From contig JADJMZ010000003.1 in assembly GCA_016709315.1 (NCBI GenBank), positions 496,001-560,000 of the forward strand: a DNA stretch of 64,000 nucleotides, read 5' to 3'. The DNA is from Ignavibacteria bacterium (GTDB lineage Bacteria > Bacteroidota > Ignavibacteria > Tepidaquicellales > Tepidaquicellaceae). The notes under the pieces were generated by a model, which worked only from the letters and a program-made list of their open reading frames with translations, was not told where the DNA came from and ran no database searches. Both the position numbers and the translations under genes were made by a program. This document shows positions 20,181 to 30,781 of this stretch, one piece after another. Within the stretch, counting starts at the first letter, position 1, and every line of letters begins with the position of its first letter.

Positions 20181-23100
20181 ATGGAAAAACTAAATTTCAC
20201 TTTAGTAATTTTGATCCTTTCGGGTTTGATTTTATCCGGATTCACTTTTGAAAGATCAGAGAATTTCAAATTAAGCTTTTCAGCAAATTCTCCTTTGGAT
20301 CTTTCCGGATTAATCAAATCAATTAAAAAGACAGAAGTTAAAAAAGATGCGGGCAATCCGGAGTCGTCAGACTGGTACTCTGAGGCAGTTTCAAATATTC
20401 AGAAAGCCGAGTATTATGTTACTTTCAGTGAAGATATGAATGCATTCCAGTCGCCTAACCGCGCCAACAATATGAGATTCATTTATCAGAAAAACGGATT
20501 TACTGCAATGCTGAGAAATAATAAAATAGCTTTGTTCGATGAATCTGATAAAGCGATTGAAGAGAAAAATAAAAAGTATAATTATCTTGATGAGTGGAAA
20601 GTCAATTTCAAAATAGAAAAAGTTTCAAAAGAATTAAATTTAAATTCTGAAAACTACTTTACAGATTTTAACGGAAATGAATTCAATATTAATAAAAATT
20701 TAATTTCAATTGAAAATGAAAACTTAAGAATTCAATATTCAAATGATGAGAAAGGAATGAGACAGGATTTCATTGTAAAAAATAAACCTGAAGGAGATGG
20801 TCAGCTGAGATTGAATGTAAATGCTGATACTGAACTTAAAATGATCACAGGTGCTGATGCTTTGATGTTTAAAGACGAAAAGGGAGATTTAAAATTAAAA
20901 TATGCTGCACTGAAAGTGTGGGATGCGGATGGGCGTGAACTGAGAGCTTTTTTTGAAGAGACAAAGTTTCAGTTACCCGAGTGAATGGATTCACGTCATA
21001 ACTCAGGAATGAAAAAAATACAATAAATTCCAAATTATGAAAGAACAAATTCCTAAATCGAAAACTCCTAATTCCAAACTGTTTTACAATAGTAGTTAAC
21101 GATGACGAAGCCGTCTATCCGATAACAATCGATCCGCTTTCATCAGTAGCAAACTGGACTGCGGAGATAAATCAGGGATCAGCGAATTTCGGATGGAGCG
21201 TGGCGACTGCTGGAGATGTAAACGGTGACGGATATTCTGAAGTGATTGTCGGCGCACCTAATTATGACAATGGTCAGACAGATGAAGGCGGAGTATTTGT
21301 TTATCACGGATCAATAACCGGATTATCATCTTCTCCAAGCTGGTCAAAAGAGATCAATCAGGCCTCAGCAAATTTCGGATGGAGTGTCGCAACGGCAGGC
21401 GATGTAAATGGTGACGGCTATAGTGATGTGATAATCGGTGCGCCAAATTACGACAGTGTTCAGACAAATGAAGGAAGAGCATACATTTATTTAGGTTCGG
21501 CAAGCGGATTACAATCCGGATTTATCTGGAAGTTTGAAGTCAATCAGACGGATGCAAATTTCGGATACAGTGTAGCTTGCGCAGGGGACATTGATAATGA
21601 CGGATACAGTGATGTAATTATCGGCAGTCCTTTTTATGACGGCGGACTGACAGATGAAGGAAAAGTTTATTTGTTTAATGGAGGTTCGGCAGGATTAAAT
21701 ATGGTAACTGCCGACTGGACTTATGAAAGCAATCAGGATTCTGCTCAGATAGGATTTAGTGTAGCTACTGCAGGAGATGTAAACGGAGACGGAGCTTCTG
21801 ATGTGATAATCGGAGCAAATTTATATGATAATGGTATTACATTTAATGCAGGCAGAATATTTGTATTTAACAGTATTCACGGAGCGCTTCCTTCCACTCC
21901 CAGCACAACAAAGAATGGATCGCGGGCAGACGAAAATTACGGATGGAGTGTTAGCACAGCAGGTGATGTAAACGGAGACGGATACTCTGATATTATTGTC
22001 GGCGCGCCATTTTATTTTGGAGGTCAGACAGATGAAGGAAAATGTGTTGTATATCTTGGTTCAGCAACCGGGATAGCCGCCACCGCAATATGGTCAGAAG
22101 AAAGCGATCATATCGGAGGACAATTTGGAATAAGTGTTTCAACTGCCGGTGATATGAATGGAGACGGATATGCAGATGTAATTGCCGGAGGAAATTATCT
22201 TGATAATGGTCAATTGGATGAAGGAAGAGCATTAGTTTATCTGGGATATTCGGGTGGTATAAGAACAACAGCAGAAGTTGTTTATGAAAACAATCAGGCG
22301 GGTTCACAGTTCGGATACAGTGTCGCAACTGCCGGAGATATAAACGGCGATGGATTCAGCGATGTAATTTGCGGAGCTTATAATTATGATAATCCAAGTT
22401 CAAATGAAGGAGCGGCTTTTGTTTATCTCGGATCAGCAAGAATAATTGGTGGTTATATCTGGTATAAAGAAGGAACTTCTTCTGGACAAGAATATGGATA
22501 TTCAGTATCTACAGCAGGAGATGTGAATGGAGACGGATATTCTGATGTAATAATTGGTGCGCCTGGTTATCAGAATGGACAAAACACCGAAGGAGCAGCT
22601 TTTGTATATCATGGGTCATCTACAGGTTTACCTTTTACTCCAGACTGGATTGCCGAAGGAAATGGTATAGGTCGCTATTTTGGCTATTCTGTTTCTTCAG
22701 CTGGAGACGTAAATGGTGATGGATATTCTGATGTAATTATTGGAGGACCGTATAATTCGTATGGCTCTGCTGAAGTTTATTTCGGATCAGCTTCCGGATT
22801 ATCTTTAACTGCAAACTGGAGTGCAGTTGGAAATTCGTATGATTCGAAATTTGGAAAATCTGTATCCACAGCAGGAGATGTAAACGGAGACGGATATTCT
22901 GATGTAATAATAGGTGCTATTAGATTTCATAATGGTCAAACCGATGAAGGGGCAGCTTTTGTTTATCACGGCTCAGCTTCCGGTTTATCTTTGACTTCAA
23001 ACTGGATCGGAGAAAAAATCAGGCAGATGCACATTTTGGTAGTTCTGTATCCTCGGCAGGAGATGTAAATGGTGATGGATATTCTGATGTAATAGTCGGT

Positions 23101-24693
23101 GCAGAGACTTATAGCAATGGTCAATCCTATGAAGGAGCAGCTTTTGTTTATCACGGCTCAGCTTCCGGATTATCTTTGACTTCAAATTGGTCTGGAGAGA
23201 AAAATCAGGCAAGTGCGCATTTTGGTTATTCTGTATCAACTGCAGGGGATGTAAACGGAGACGGATATTCTGATGTAATAATAGGCGCACCTGATTTTGA
23301 TAATGGACAAACTAATGAAGGAGCTGCTTTTGTTTATCAAGGATCAGCGTCAGGTTTATCTTTGACTTCAAACTGGAGTGCGGAAGTTAATATGGCAGAT
23401 GCTAATTTTGGTTTTTCAGTTTCAACAGCAGGAGATGTAAATGGAGACGGATATTCTGATGTAATAATTGGTGCACCTTATTATGATTTTTCAGAATTTG
23501 GAGATGACGGATATGCATTTGTTTTTCAAGGCTCGGTAACAGGAGTATCTTTGACTTCGAATTGGGATGATCTCGGATACCGTTACGAACATTTTGGCTA
23601 TTCAGTATCTACAGCAGGAGATATAAATGGAGATGGATATTCTGATATAGTTATTGGAAGACCTGGTTTTAATAATGGTGGATTCGGCAATCAAGGAGAA
23701 GCGGATGCATTTCGTGGAGGGAGCTATTTCGGATTGCAAGCAACTGTTCGTCAATATAAATACGGAACTTCTACTGTAGTATCTTCAGGAAGCTATACCG
23801 GAGATGCCGGCAAAGTCAGACTTCAGCATTTTGCAAAAAGTCCTTTTGGCAGATCAACCGGAAGAGTAGTTTATGAAATTAAAGAAAACGGAATTCCATT
23901 CTCAGGAAGTATAATCTCGAACAGTACATCATATAACAGTACACCTCCGGCATATACAAATCTCGGATTAACAGGAACAAATATTTCACAGGATATGACA
24001 GGGTTTAATTCAGATAAAGTATTCAAATGGAGAGCGCGTGTCCAGTACAAAATGACAAGTTCACCATTCCAGAAATACAGTCCGTGGAAATATTATTCTA
24101 ATTATGTACCAATGCCTTCAGCCGGTTTCAGACCAAAGAAGAATTTACTTACTTTAAATCTTGCAATGCTAATTGAAGGATTTTATGATAATGGATCTAA
24201 TACAATGGTTGCAGATACTGTGAGAGTATTTTTGAGAAACAGTGCATCACCGTTTGTGATTATGGATTCAGCAAAGGCAGTTGTATCAGCTGCAGGAACC
24301 GGAACATATACTTTTCTGAATGCAATCAACGGTCAACCATATTATGTTGAATTGAAACACCGAAATTCGATTGAGACATGGAGTTATACAGCAATTTCTT
24401 TTACAGGAGATATTCTTAATTATAATTTCACAGATTTTATTATTAAAGCATACGGAGGAAATCTAAAGCTAATAATTGGTAGTTCACCCATTAAATATGG
24501 AATTTTCAGCGGTGATGTAAATCAGGACGGAACGATTGACGCTTCGGATGTCAGTGAAGTGGATAATGATGCTAATACTGGTCTCAGCGGTTATGTTAAA
24601 ACTGATGTTACAGGAGATGATTTTGTAGATGCGGGAGATGTCAGCATAGTTGATAATAATGCTTTTAATTCGGTGAGTGCGGTGACGCCTTGA
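20181..24693 (+). pseudogene. Frame-broken tandem duplicate of the FG-GAP protein (copy B)
   Basis: It is the tandem duplicate of copy A and is about 90% identical over the first 800 bases. The signal peptide and N-terminal domain read through to a TGA at 20982-20984, inside a repeat-derived insert. The FG-GAP frame resumes from about 21086 (IVVNDDEAVYPITIDPL) in another frame. Near 23013 a run of six A, where the neighbouring repeat implies seven (GEKNQADAHFG), shifts the frame again. The last part (to 24693) carries FG-GAP repeats, the VRQYKYG/SPFGR domain and the dockerin module (GDVNQDGTIDASD, TGDDFVDAGD, AVTP). Read as it stands, only a 267-residue secreted fragment would be made. Decay, phase variation at the A tract and sequencing error are all possible; the TGA in the insert is unlikely to be an error. 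Confidence 0.8.
20965..21088 (-). repeat. Repeat-derived insert at the same codon boundary in copy B
   Basis: This stretch occupies the same place as the insert in copy A, between LRAFFEE and VVNDDEAVYPITIDPL, and contains CCAAATT/CCTAATTCCAAA words and a small hairpin GTGAATGGATTCAC. It holds an in-frame TGA (20982-20984) and changes the frame. Confidence 0.7.
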
Positions 24694-24695
24694 TT

Positions 24696-24912
24696 AAATT
24701 TGGAATTTGGAATTTCGGATTTGGAATTTAATGATTTTAACCGCCTTGCCGCAAGGCAGGGATTTTTGATTTATGATTTTAATTGCTAATTTCTAATTGC
24801 TAATTGCTAATTTCTAATTGCTAATTGCTAATTGTTAATTGCTAACTGCCTAACTGTCTATCTGTCACACTGTTAACTGCCTAACTGCCTAACTGCCGAA
24901 CTGTCTAACTTT
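24696..24912. repeat. Intergenic repeat mosaic
   Basis: TTTGGAA/TTTCGGA heptads, a GC-rich hairpin (CCGCCTTGCCGCAAGGCAGG, 24741-24760), GATTTAT words, about ten AATTGCT/AATTTCT heptads, then CTAACTGCC units leading straight into the terminator. This is the standard order of the window. From 24944 to 25036 there is no recognisable feature. Confidence 0.8.
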
Positions 24913-24916
24913 AAAA

Positions 24917-24943
24917 GAGCCGGAATGATCTTCCGGCTTTTTT
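24917..24943 (+). terminator. Rho-independent terminator after copy B
   Basis: AGCCGGAA / TTCCGGCT with loop TGATC and a run of T. It is almost the same sequence as the terminators at 50321 and 52440. Confidence 0.85.
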
Positions 24944-25036
24944 ATACTGCAGACTTCGCGGGACGAACGCAAAGCAAGACAGGGGAATTTATTCATAAGG
25001 AAATGATTTTTTAAAGGGTTTGAAATAAGCTGTTAT

Positions 25037-25690
25037 TCATTTCTCTAAAGCGATATCATCAATAACCAAGTTCTTTGCATAAGGCTCGGTAGTCTTAAAA
25101 AATCTGTTTTTATATTCCGGACTAAGATGCTTAAAAGCTGTATCGACAATATCTAAATAAGTTTTTCGTACAGCAAATAAATTAGAATCAATCGGATTGG
25201 AAGCCTTGAATTCGTCTAATGCTGTATAAGCAAACACTTTGCCATTAATAATATTTAACCCGTCAATATTTTTTGTAACTTCAACTCGTCTGTATATCCA
25301 CTCTCTTTTATCAAATTCAGACAGTTCACTTTTTTTAATAACAAAAAGACAACCATTTAAACTGCTGTTTGGAAAGCTGTCAATGTTTAAATATAATATA
25401 TTTTTTGGATAAACAGTATCGCCATTCCGGATAGTAAAATAGGGATCATACATGTCATTCCTGTTAGGCATAAAAACTTTCCAGTTTCTTTTATAATCTT
25501 TTAATTCAACAACATCAAAATAACCTTCATATTTTCTTCCTAAAGTTTCTTCCATACTTTCAATGGATGTAAGAGAACCATATCCGATTAATCCCACTTC
25601 ATTATCCTGAAGTATTAATTCTTTTTTAGGTTGCTGACACCCAATTATAGCAATTGCAAATATTATGGAAATAAATTTAAATAATTTCAT
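25037..25690 (-). CDS. Lipoprotein with gamma-glutamylcyclotransferase-like fold
   Basis: This 217-residue protein starts with a lipoprotein signal (MKLFKFISIIFAIAIIGC, lipid cysteine at residue 18). VGLIGYGSLTS (residues about 33-43) matches the glycine-rich substrate loop of the gamma-glutamylcyclotransferase/AIG2-like fold, and FDKREWIYRRVEV (near residue 130) matches the region carrying the catalytic glutamate. In this fold the enzyme releases 5-oxoproline from gamma-glutamyl amines, but many members have unknown substrates, so the reaction is not asserted. It is lipid-anchored, facing the periplasm or cell surface. It is divergent from the lipase-like gene at 26026 and is not part of the dockerin set. 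Confidence 0.75.
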   Translation of the reverse strand: MKLFKFISIIFAIAIIGCQQPKKELILQDNEVGLIGYGSLTSIESMEETLGRKYEGYFDVVELKDYKRNWKVFMPNRNDMYDPYFTIRNGDTVYPKNILYLNIDSFPNSSLNGCLFVIKKSELSEFDKREWIYRRVEVTKNIDGLNIINGKVFAYTALDEFKASNPIDSNLFAVRKTYLDIVDTAFKHLSPEYKNRFFKTTEPYAKNLVIDDIALEK

Positions 25691-25814
25691 TTGGAAAAAA
25701 TTTATTAATTAAAAAAAGTTAAAGGGAGTAGAAACTAACTCTATTATTTTCAAAATACTATTCCGATATGAAAATACAGTTCTGCAGTATAGCAGTCTGG
25801 CAGTTAAATATTTT

Positions 25815-25862
25815 GGTTTCTAAACTGTTTGGCAAATGACTCCAGCAAACAACTTAGAAACC
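25815..25862. promoter_or_regulatory. Hairpin in the divergent spacer
   Basis: GGTTTCTAAACTGTTTG and CAAACAACTTAGAAACC pair at 15 of 17 positions around a 14-base loop. No T run follows on the plus strand. It may be an operator or a leader hairpin. The rest of 25691-26025 is AT-rich with no other clear signal. Confidence 0.5.
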
Positions 25863-26025
25863 TGTAATAAATTAAAAGAAGTTGAAAAATCAGAATGCGA
25901 ATGGTTGCGATTGCAGCTCATCCGGCAAATATTCTAATTTACAACTACAATTTCATCGAATATTAAATTATATTAACAAAAAAAATAATCTCATTAAGAT
26001 TGTAATCAAAATTAAATCATTATAC

Positions 26026-27231
26026 ATGAAAAAAGTAATCTATCTTTTCTTAGCAGTAAATTTTCTGATTATATCCGGTTGCAGTGAAGATACTGTAAAC
26101 GAAGTAAATAATTCTGATTTCAGTCCGTACTGGGAATTGCCAATTGGAAGTGGATCTACGCTTACTCATCACTATGGTCTTAATATAAATGTGAGTAATG
26201 GTGTATTAACAGGATCTGCTGAAATAATTGATACAATAGCGCTAAGAAATGCCGGAACTTTAACCGGGACAGTGAACGGTAATTCAGTTACAATAAATGC
26301 TGCTTTCAATGTGAATAAATATGATTTTGGGTTTACAGGGACAAAATCAGATTATATGATTGCCGGAAAATTATTTTTTAAACATCCGGTCGGTACAACT
26401 TCGGACACACTTAATGTTGCTTTATTATATTCGAAGACTAAAGTTTTTGATTATGGTGATTCTATCCCCCAAAATCCTTATTTATTTAAGACAATTTTTA
26501 CAACTCCTACTCCCACCGGTCCGCCTGTTATTTTTGTACATGGAATGATGGCCACCATTGCTGAATGGGACAGTTTGTTTTTAGCTCTTGGGTCAGGATT
26601 TAAAAGCCAGCACAATGTATATGCTTATCAGTATAACTGGCAGGATTCAATAATGATAAACGGAAGAATTTTAAAAGATTCTGTTACTGCAAAAGGATTA
26701 ATTAATCCTATAATAGTTGCACATTCAATGGGAGGATTAGTATCACGAGCTTATATAGCAAACGGAGGTCAGATCACAAAATTGGTAACACTTGGAACTC
26801 CTCATCTTGGTACACCTTTAGCAACTATTCTTGCAGTAAAGCCACAGTTGAATACTCCGGGTCCTCAGGATATGAAGGATGACGGACATTTTATTACAAG
26901 TATGAAAATAAATCCTTTAGATTTGGCAAACAGGAATAAATATTATTGTATTGCAGGAGAAATGGGAGGACACTTCGAAACTACATATCCCTTTAACTGG
27001 GAATGGAATGAACCTTATTACTTTTCCGTTTCGAACGGAGTAGTCTGTACCGGATGGAAGTTATTAAAACCTTATGGAGAAAATGACGGATTAGTACCGG
27101 TCTGGTCGGCATTTTTTACTGCGGGTGGTGTGAATCTGGTTTTCACTGCTCCTCAATTATATATAGATCATATGCATTTACCGGCACCGCAGGAAGCTCC
27201 GGAAATATTTAATTATATAAATGGTTTGTGA
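26026..27231 (+). CDS. Lipase-like alpha/beta-hydrolase lipoprotein
   Basis: The frame is open further upstream, but the ATG at 26026 is chosen because it starts a lipoprotein signal (MKKVIYLFLAVNFLIISGC), giving 401 residues. The first 150 residues are beta-rich and of unknown fold. The hydrolase core follows, with PPVIFVHGMMATIAEWD (oxyanion region), VAHSMGGLVSR (the nucleophile elbow, serine in the HSMGG motif) and TLGTPHLGTPLA, as in PGAP1- and triacylglycerol-lipase-like proteins. An acidic residue and a C-terminal histidine (DHMHLP) are present to complete a triad. It probably acts on an ester substrate outside the cytoplasm; the substrate is unknown. The next gene starts 75 bases downstream on the same strand. 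Confidence 0.85.
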   Translation: MKKVIYLFLAVNFLIISGCSEDTVNEVNNSDFSPYWELPIGSGSTLTHHYGLNINVSNGVLTGSAEIIDTIALRNAGTLTGTVNGNSVTINAAFNVNKYDFGFTGTKSDYMIAGKLFFKHPVGTTSDTLNVALLYSKTKVFDYGDSIPQNPYLFKTIFTTPTPTGPPVIFVHGMMATIAEWDSLFLALGSGFKSQHNVYAYQYNWQDSIMINGRILKDSVTAKGLINPIIVAHSMGGLVSRAYIANGGQITKLVTLGTPHLGTPLATILAVKPQLNTPGPQDMKDDGHFITSMKINPLDLANRNKYYCIAGEMGGHFETTYPFNWEWNEPYYFSVSNGVVCTGWKLLKPYGENDGLVPVWSAFFTAGGVNLVFTAPQLYIDHMHLPAPQEAPEIFNYINGL

Positions 27232-27306
27232 TTTTATTCATGCTGATATTTTAAGTTTAAAATTTATTTTGCACCTTAATCTGATTTTTTTAAAGAAAAC
27301 AATTAA

Positions 27307-28530
27307 ATGAAAAAAATTAATATTATAGCTTTTTTAATTATTGTTCAGCTTACGCTAAACATTGGAAATACATCCGCACAGTGGGTTCAAGTTTCAAGCG
27401 GATTACCGCCGTCTTCATCGTGTTATGTTTATGCAGTTATTGGCAGTAATATTTTTGCCGGCTTTGCTAATTCGGCGGGAGTATATATCACAACAGATAA
27501 CGGAAATAACTGGACTCAAACTGCATTAAACAATAAATCGATAAATTCACTTGCTGTAAAGGGAAATAATGTTTTTGCAGGAACTCTGTCAGATGGTCTT
27601 TTCATTTCAACAAATAATGGCAGCAGCTGGACATTGACTTCATTAAATATTCCAATAGTTAAGTCATTAAGCGTAAATGGAAACGATATATTTGCCGGTT
27701 CAGGATCCAGTGGAGGAACAGGAGGAGTTTTTAAATCTTCAAATAACGGAAATAACTGGACACAAACATCCTTTAATAATATAGCAACTTATTCATTAGC
27801 GACCAGCGGTGATAATATTTTTGCCGGGACATTAGGGTCCGGAGTTTACGTCTCCACTAACAGAGGCAGCAGCTGGACACAGACATCACTAAACACCGGG
27901 ACTATTTATTCTATGACAATAAGCGGGAACAATATTTTTGCCGGGACAATATCAAGCGGAGTTTATTTGTCAACTAACAATGGTAGCAGCTGGACACAGA
28001 CATCACTGAACACAGGAAATGTTTTTTCGCTTGCTTCAAATGGAAGTAATGTTTTCGCTGGAACATCAGGAGGCTTAGGAGTTTATTTCACATCTGATAA
28101 TGGAACTAACTGGATTCCAAAAAATCAGGGTTTAACTACTATCGGTACAATAGGTGCTCTGTTTATAGATAACAATAATATTTTTGCTGCAAACTGGGGA
28201 CAAGGCATCTGGAAACGTTCATTGTCTGAAATAATCGGAATAAAAAATATTTCAACGGAAGTTCCGTCAGAGTTTTCTTTGAATCAAAATTATCCTAACC
28301 CGTTTAATCCAACCACAAATATTAAGTTTACAATTCTGAATTCCGGGCTTGTGAAATTAACCGTGTTTGATATTATGGGTCGCGAAGTACAAACTCTCGT
28401 AAACGAATCATTGAATTCAGGGACTTATGAAACAACATTCGACGCTTCTCAATTCGCAAGTGGAATATACTATTATAAATTATCTACGCCAGTATTTTCA
28501 GAAACAAAAAAGATGACTTTGCAAAAATAA
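27307..28530 (+). CDS. Secreted BNR-like propeller protein with T9SS type A sorting domain
   Basis: This 407-residue protein has a signal peptide (MKKINIIAFLIIVQLTLNIGNTSAQ) and about seven propeller blades of about 40 residues with the pattern GVYxSTNxGSSWTQTSL and NxxFAGT, as in photosystem-stability-factor/BNR-like propellers. The last 80 residues are a type A T9SS sorting domain (NQNYPNPFNPTT, VFDIMGREV, GIYYYKL, KKMTLQK). The family role is export through T9SS with removal of the domain and attachment to the surface. It lacks the dockerin module; a decayed copy of that module lies just downstream. Confidence 0.9.
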   Translation: MKKINIIAFLIIVQLTLNIGNTSAQWVQVSSGLPPSSSCYVYAVIGSNIFAGFANSAGVYITTDNGNNWTQTALNNKSINSLAVKGNNVFAGTLSDGLFISTNNGSSWTLTSLNIPIVKSLSVNGNDIFAGSGSSGGTGGVFKSSNNGNNWTQTSFNNIATYSLATSGDNIFAGTLGSGVYVSTNRGSSWTQTSLNTGTIYSMTISGNNIFAGTISSGVYLSTNNGSSWTQTSLNTGNVFSLASNGSNVFAGTSGGLGVYFTSDNGTNWIPKNQGLTTIGTIGALFIDNNNIFAANWGQGIWKRSLSEIIGIKNISTEVPSEFSLNQNYPNPFNPTTNIKFTILNSGLVKLTVFDIMGREVQTLVNESLNSGTYETTFDASQFASGIYYYKLSTPVFSETKKMTLQK

Positions 28531-28577
28531 AGGCATTCATATTGACTTTGAAGAATTTTTTATTGTGATGCCGTAAC

Positions 28578-28916
28578 TTTGACAGGAGGCGGAATAATAT
28601 GAGTATTCATTTACAGTTTGATTCTTACTGGATTCATTGAAGGATTTTATGTTGCTTCTGCAAAGTTATGATAAGTGATACAGTTACTGTAAATCTTCGA
28701 GATACTATCAGTCCGTTCAAATTAGTTGATACTTACAAAACAATACTGAACCCGTCAGGAACAAAAACATTCATTTTTCCGAATGCTCTCAAAGGAAAGA
28801 AATACTATTTACAGGTCAGGTAAAGAAACTCTGTAGGAACATGGAGTGCATTAACTGCTGCATTTGCCGGCGGTTCTCTTTCATACAATTTCAGTACTGC
28901 AATAACTCAGGATTAG
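28578..28916 (+). pseudogene. Decayed remnant of a dockerin-module protein
   Basis: The DNA from about 28578 aligns with the small dockerin-module gene at 9430-10161 (from ACAGGCGGAGG through AGCACAGCAATCACTCAGG), but with internal stops, small deletions and a damaged KHRNSIETWS segment. It ends with a TAG where the dockerin part should begin, so the calcium loops are gone. No start or signal peptide is left. It shows that module genes are both gained and lost here. Confidence 0.75.
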
Positions 28917-28917
28917 T

Positions 28918-29108
28918 GTAGCGGTGAGGCAGTGAGGCAGTTTGGCAGTGAGGCAGTTTGGCAGTGAGGCAGTGAGGCAGTTTGGCAGTGAGGCAGTTTG
29001 GCAGTGAGGCAGTTTCTTAATTGTAACTTGTAACTCCGGGGGGTAACTCGTAATTTTAAATTCGTAACTCGTAATTCGTAACTCGTAATTCGTAATTTGT
29101 AATTCAGG
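28918..29108. repeat. GGCAGTGA octamer tract and GTAACTC heptad tract
   Basis: About ten GGCAGTGA/GGCAGTTT units (28922-29012) are followed by GTAACTC/GTAATTC heptads (29025-29105). The open frames across it (such as LPHCQTAS repeats) are products of the repeat. Confidence 0.85.
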
Positions 29109-29116
29109 ATGCTCAT

Positions 29117-30593
29117 TTACTGCATCAGTTCATTTACTTTTTCGACAAGCCAGTCACGGGAGGCGAGGACTTTATTCTCTTTAATTTCATTTAGTAAAAA
29201 TGATGCATCCGATTTACCTGATAGTTTTGTATTCTTTAACTTCATAATTTCTTTATAATACTTTAAAAAATTCTTTGTGCTTTCGGTAACAATTTCCGAA
29301 GCTTGGCCGGTGTCAGTCAGAAAATGATTTGTAGAATCTATCAGCGAATAAGCCTGCTCAGTATAATTCAGTTCGTAATATATGATAAGCTGAAAAATTC
29401 TTACATCAATTTTGAAAAAAAAACAGATTCAGTCGGATCTTCGAAAAATATTCAAGGGCTTTTTCATATTCCTTTCCGGATATACAGAGAAAAGCTTTTG
29501 AAAAATTAATCATATTTTCTCTGTGCTTATCGGGAAGTTCGGGTGAATAAGTCTCAATAAACTTCTCCAGCCATTCAGTTTCCCCGACAGCAGAAGAATT
29601 CAGAACCATATTTCTGAACAACACCACATGGAAATCCTCTTCTCTGCTTCTTTTATAAATTCCAAGTTTAAGATTGCCGTCATTTAATTCAAACTGCTCT
29701 CTCTGAAACCGTTTCCTTTCTTTTCCTGCAGACATGATTGAGCAGAAAGTTAAAAGTATGCTTCTCAGTATGTATAATTCATCTTTACCGAAAATTTCCG
29801 CATATTCATTCAGATGATTTTTTAAATCGAAATAAACATCAGTGCTTTTTCCTGTATTCAGCAGGTAAACGAGATAATAAGTATAAACATAAGGATAGAA
29901 ACGGTCTTTATTTTTTTTCATTTCGTCAATAAGAGAACGGAAGTTCAGGTGTCTGAGCAGATTATCAGTCAGATTATATCTTGTCTCAAGATTATACATA
30001 TCTGCCAGAGTCTTTTCGTCAGCGTAACGCAAACATTTTATGAGAGCCATGACAGATGTCAATTCTCCGACTGACAGCGCATTTTCATAAGTATTTTTAA
30101 AATCATCATTATCAAGAGAGTAGTCCCGGAAAACAGATTTCAGATAATAATTTTCCATGAAATATTCCATGCTTCCTCTGTTACTGAAATTATCCTCTTC
30201 AGTAATTTTCGTAAACTCTTTTTCAAACTCTTTATTAAGCTGTTTCTTACGGAGCTGGTTCAGAAGATAAAACTCTCTCCGCTTTGTGTCCTTCATGAAT
30301 TCATTCTGAGAAAGAAAATTTTTGCACATACGAAACATACCTGAATACAGAGTTTTGATCAGATTATCTGATTTTACCTTTTCGTATTTTTTGCCAGGAT
30401 AAAGCGAATGAAATAAATATTCATTATTCAGATCCTTTCCGGAAAAATCAGGATACAGCTTTTTAAGAATACTGAACAGTGGATTAAGATCTCTGGATTT
30501 GCTGAAATACGGAGAGGCAATATATTTCTCAAGGTCTCTCATTTCATCCGGAGTAAGTTTTTTTAAAAGTGTTATTAATTTTGTATCTGTCAT
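29117..30593 (-). pseudogene. Helical-family protein, copy 2, frameshifted in a nine-A tract
   Basis: The reading frame from ATG (30591-30593) gives SPYFSK near residue 28 and YPGKKY near residue 66 and stops after 395 residues (LNLFFFQN). Removing one base from the A tract at 29415-29423 (T on the coding strand) restores a family-typical C-terminus (KIDVRIFQLIIYYELNYTEQ ... ending ASRDWLVEKVNELMQ) with its stop at 29117-29119. The restored length is 491 residues, the same as copy 4. It may be a switchable gene, a pseudogene or a homopolymer miscount. It is divergent from the frame-broken FG-GAP copy C (188-base spacer). Confidence 0.8.
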
Positions 30594-30715
30594 AAGTTCA
30601 AATGCAGGATTATAAACGTTACTTATTAGTTACGAAAATTGTGATTCTAATTCATAAATGCAATATTATTGTAAATTCATTTAAAACCTGCTGTTACAAT
30701 CAGAGAAAAATCTCA

Positions 30716-30746
30716 TTGCAAACTTATACTCCTGGAATTAAATTTG
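30716..30746 (+). promoter_or_regulatory. Bacteroidota-type promoter for FG-GAP copy C
   Basis: TTG (30716-30718), 20 bases, then TAAATTTG (30739-30746). The ATG is 36 bases downstream and is preceded by a purine-rich ribosome site (ACGGGGG). Confidence 0.6.
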
Positions 30747-30781
30747 CTAAAAAATTTTAATAAAAAATTACGGGGGTAATT

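Noticed and set aside
25882..26025. Longer start for the lipase-like gene
   Set aside because: The extra 48 residues are not a signal sequence, and the ATG at 26026 begins a clear lipoprotein signal.
28913..29116. Open frame with LPHCQTAS repeats
   Set aside because: It is a reading of the GGCAGTGA octamer and GTAACTC heptad tracts on the minus strand, not a protein.
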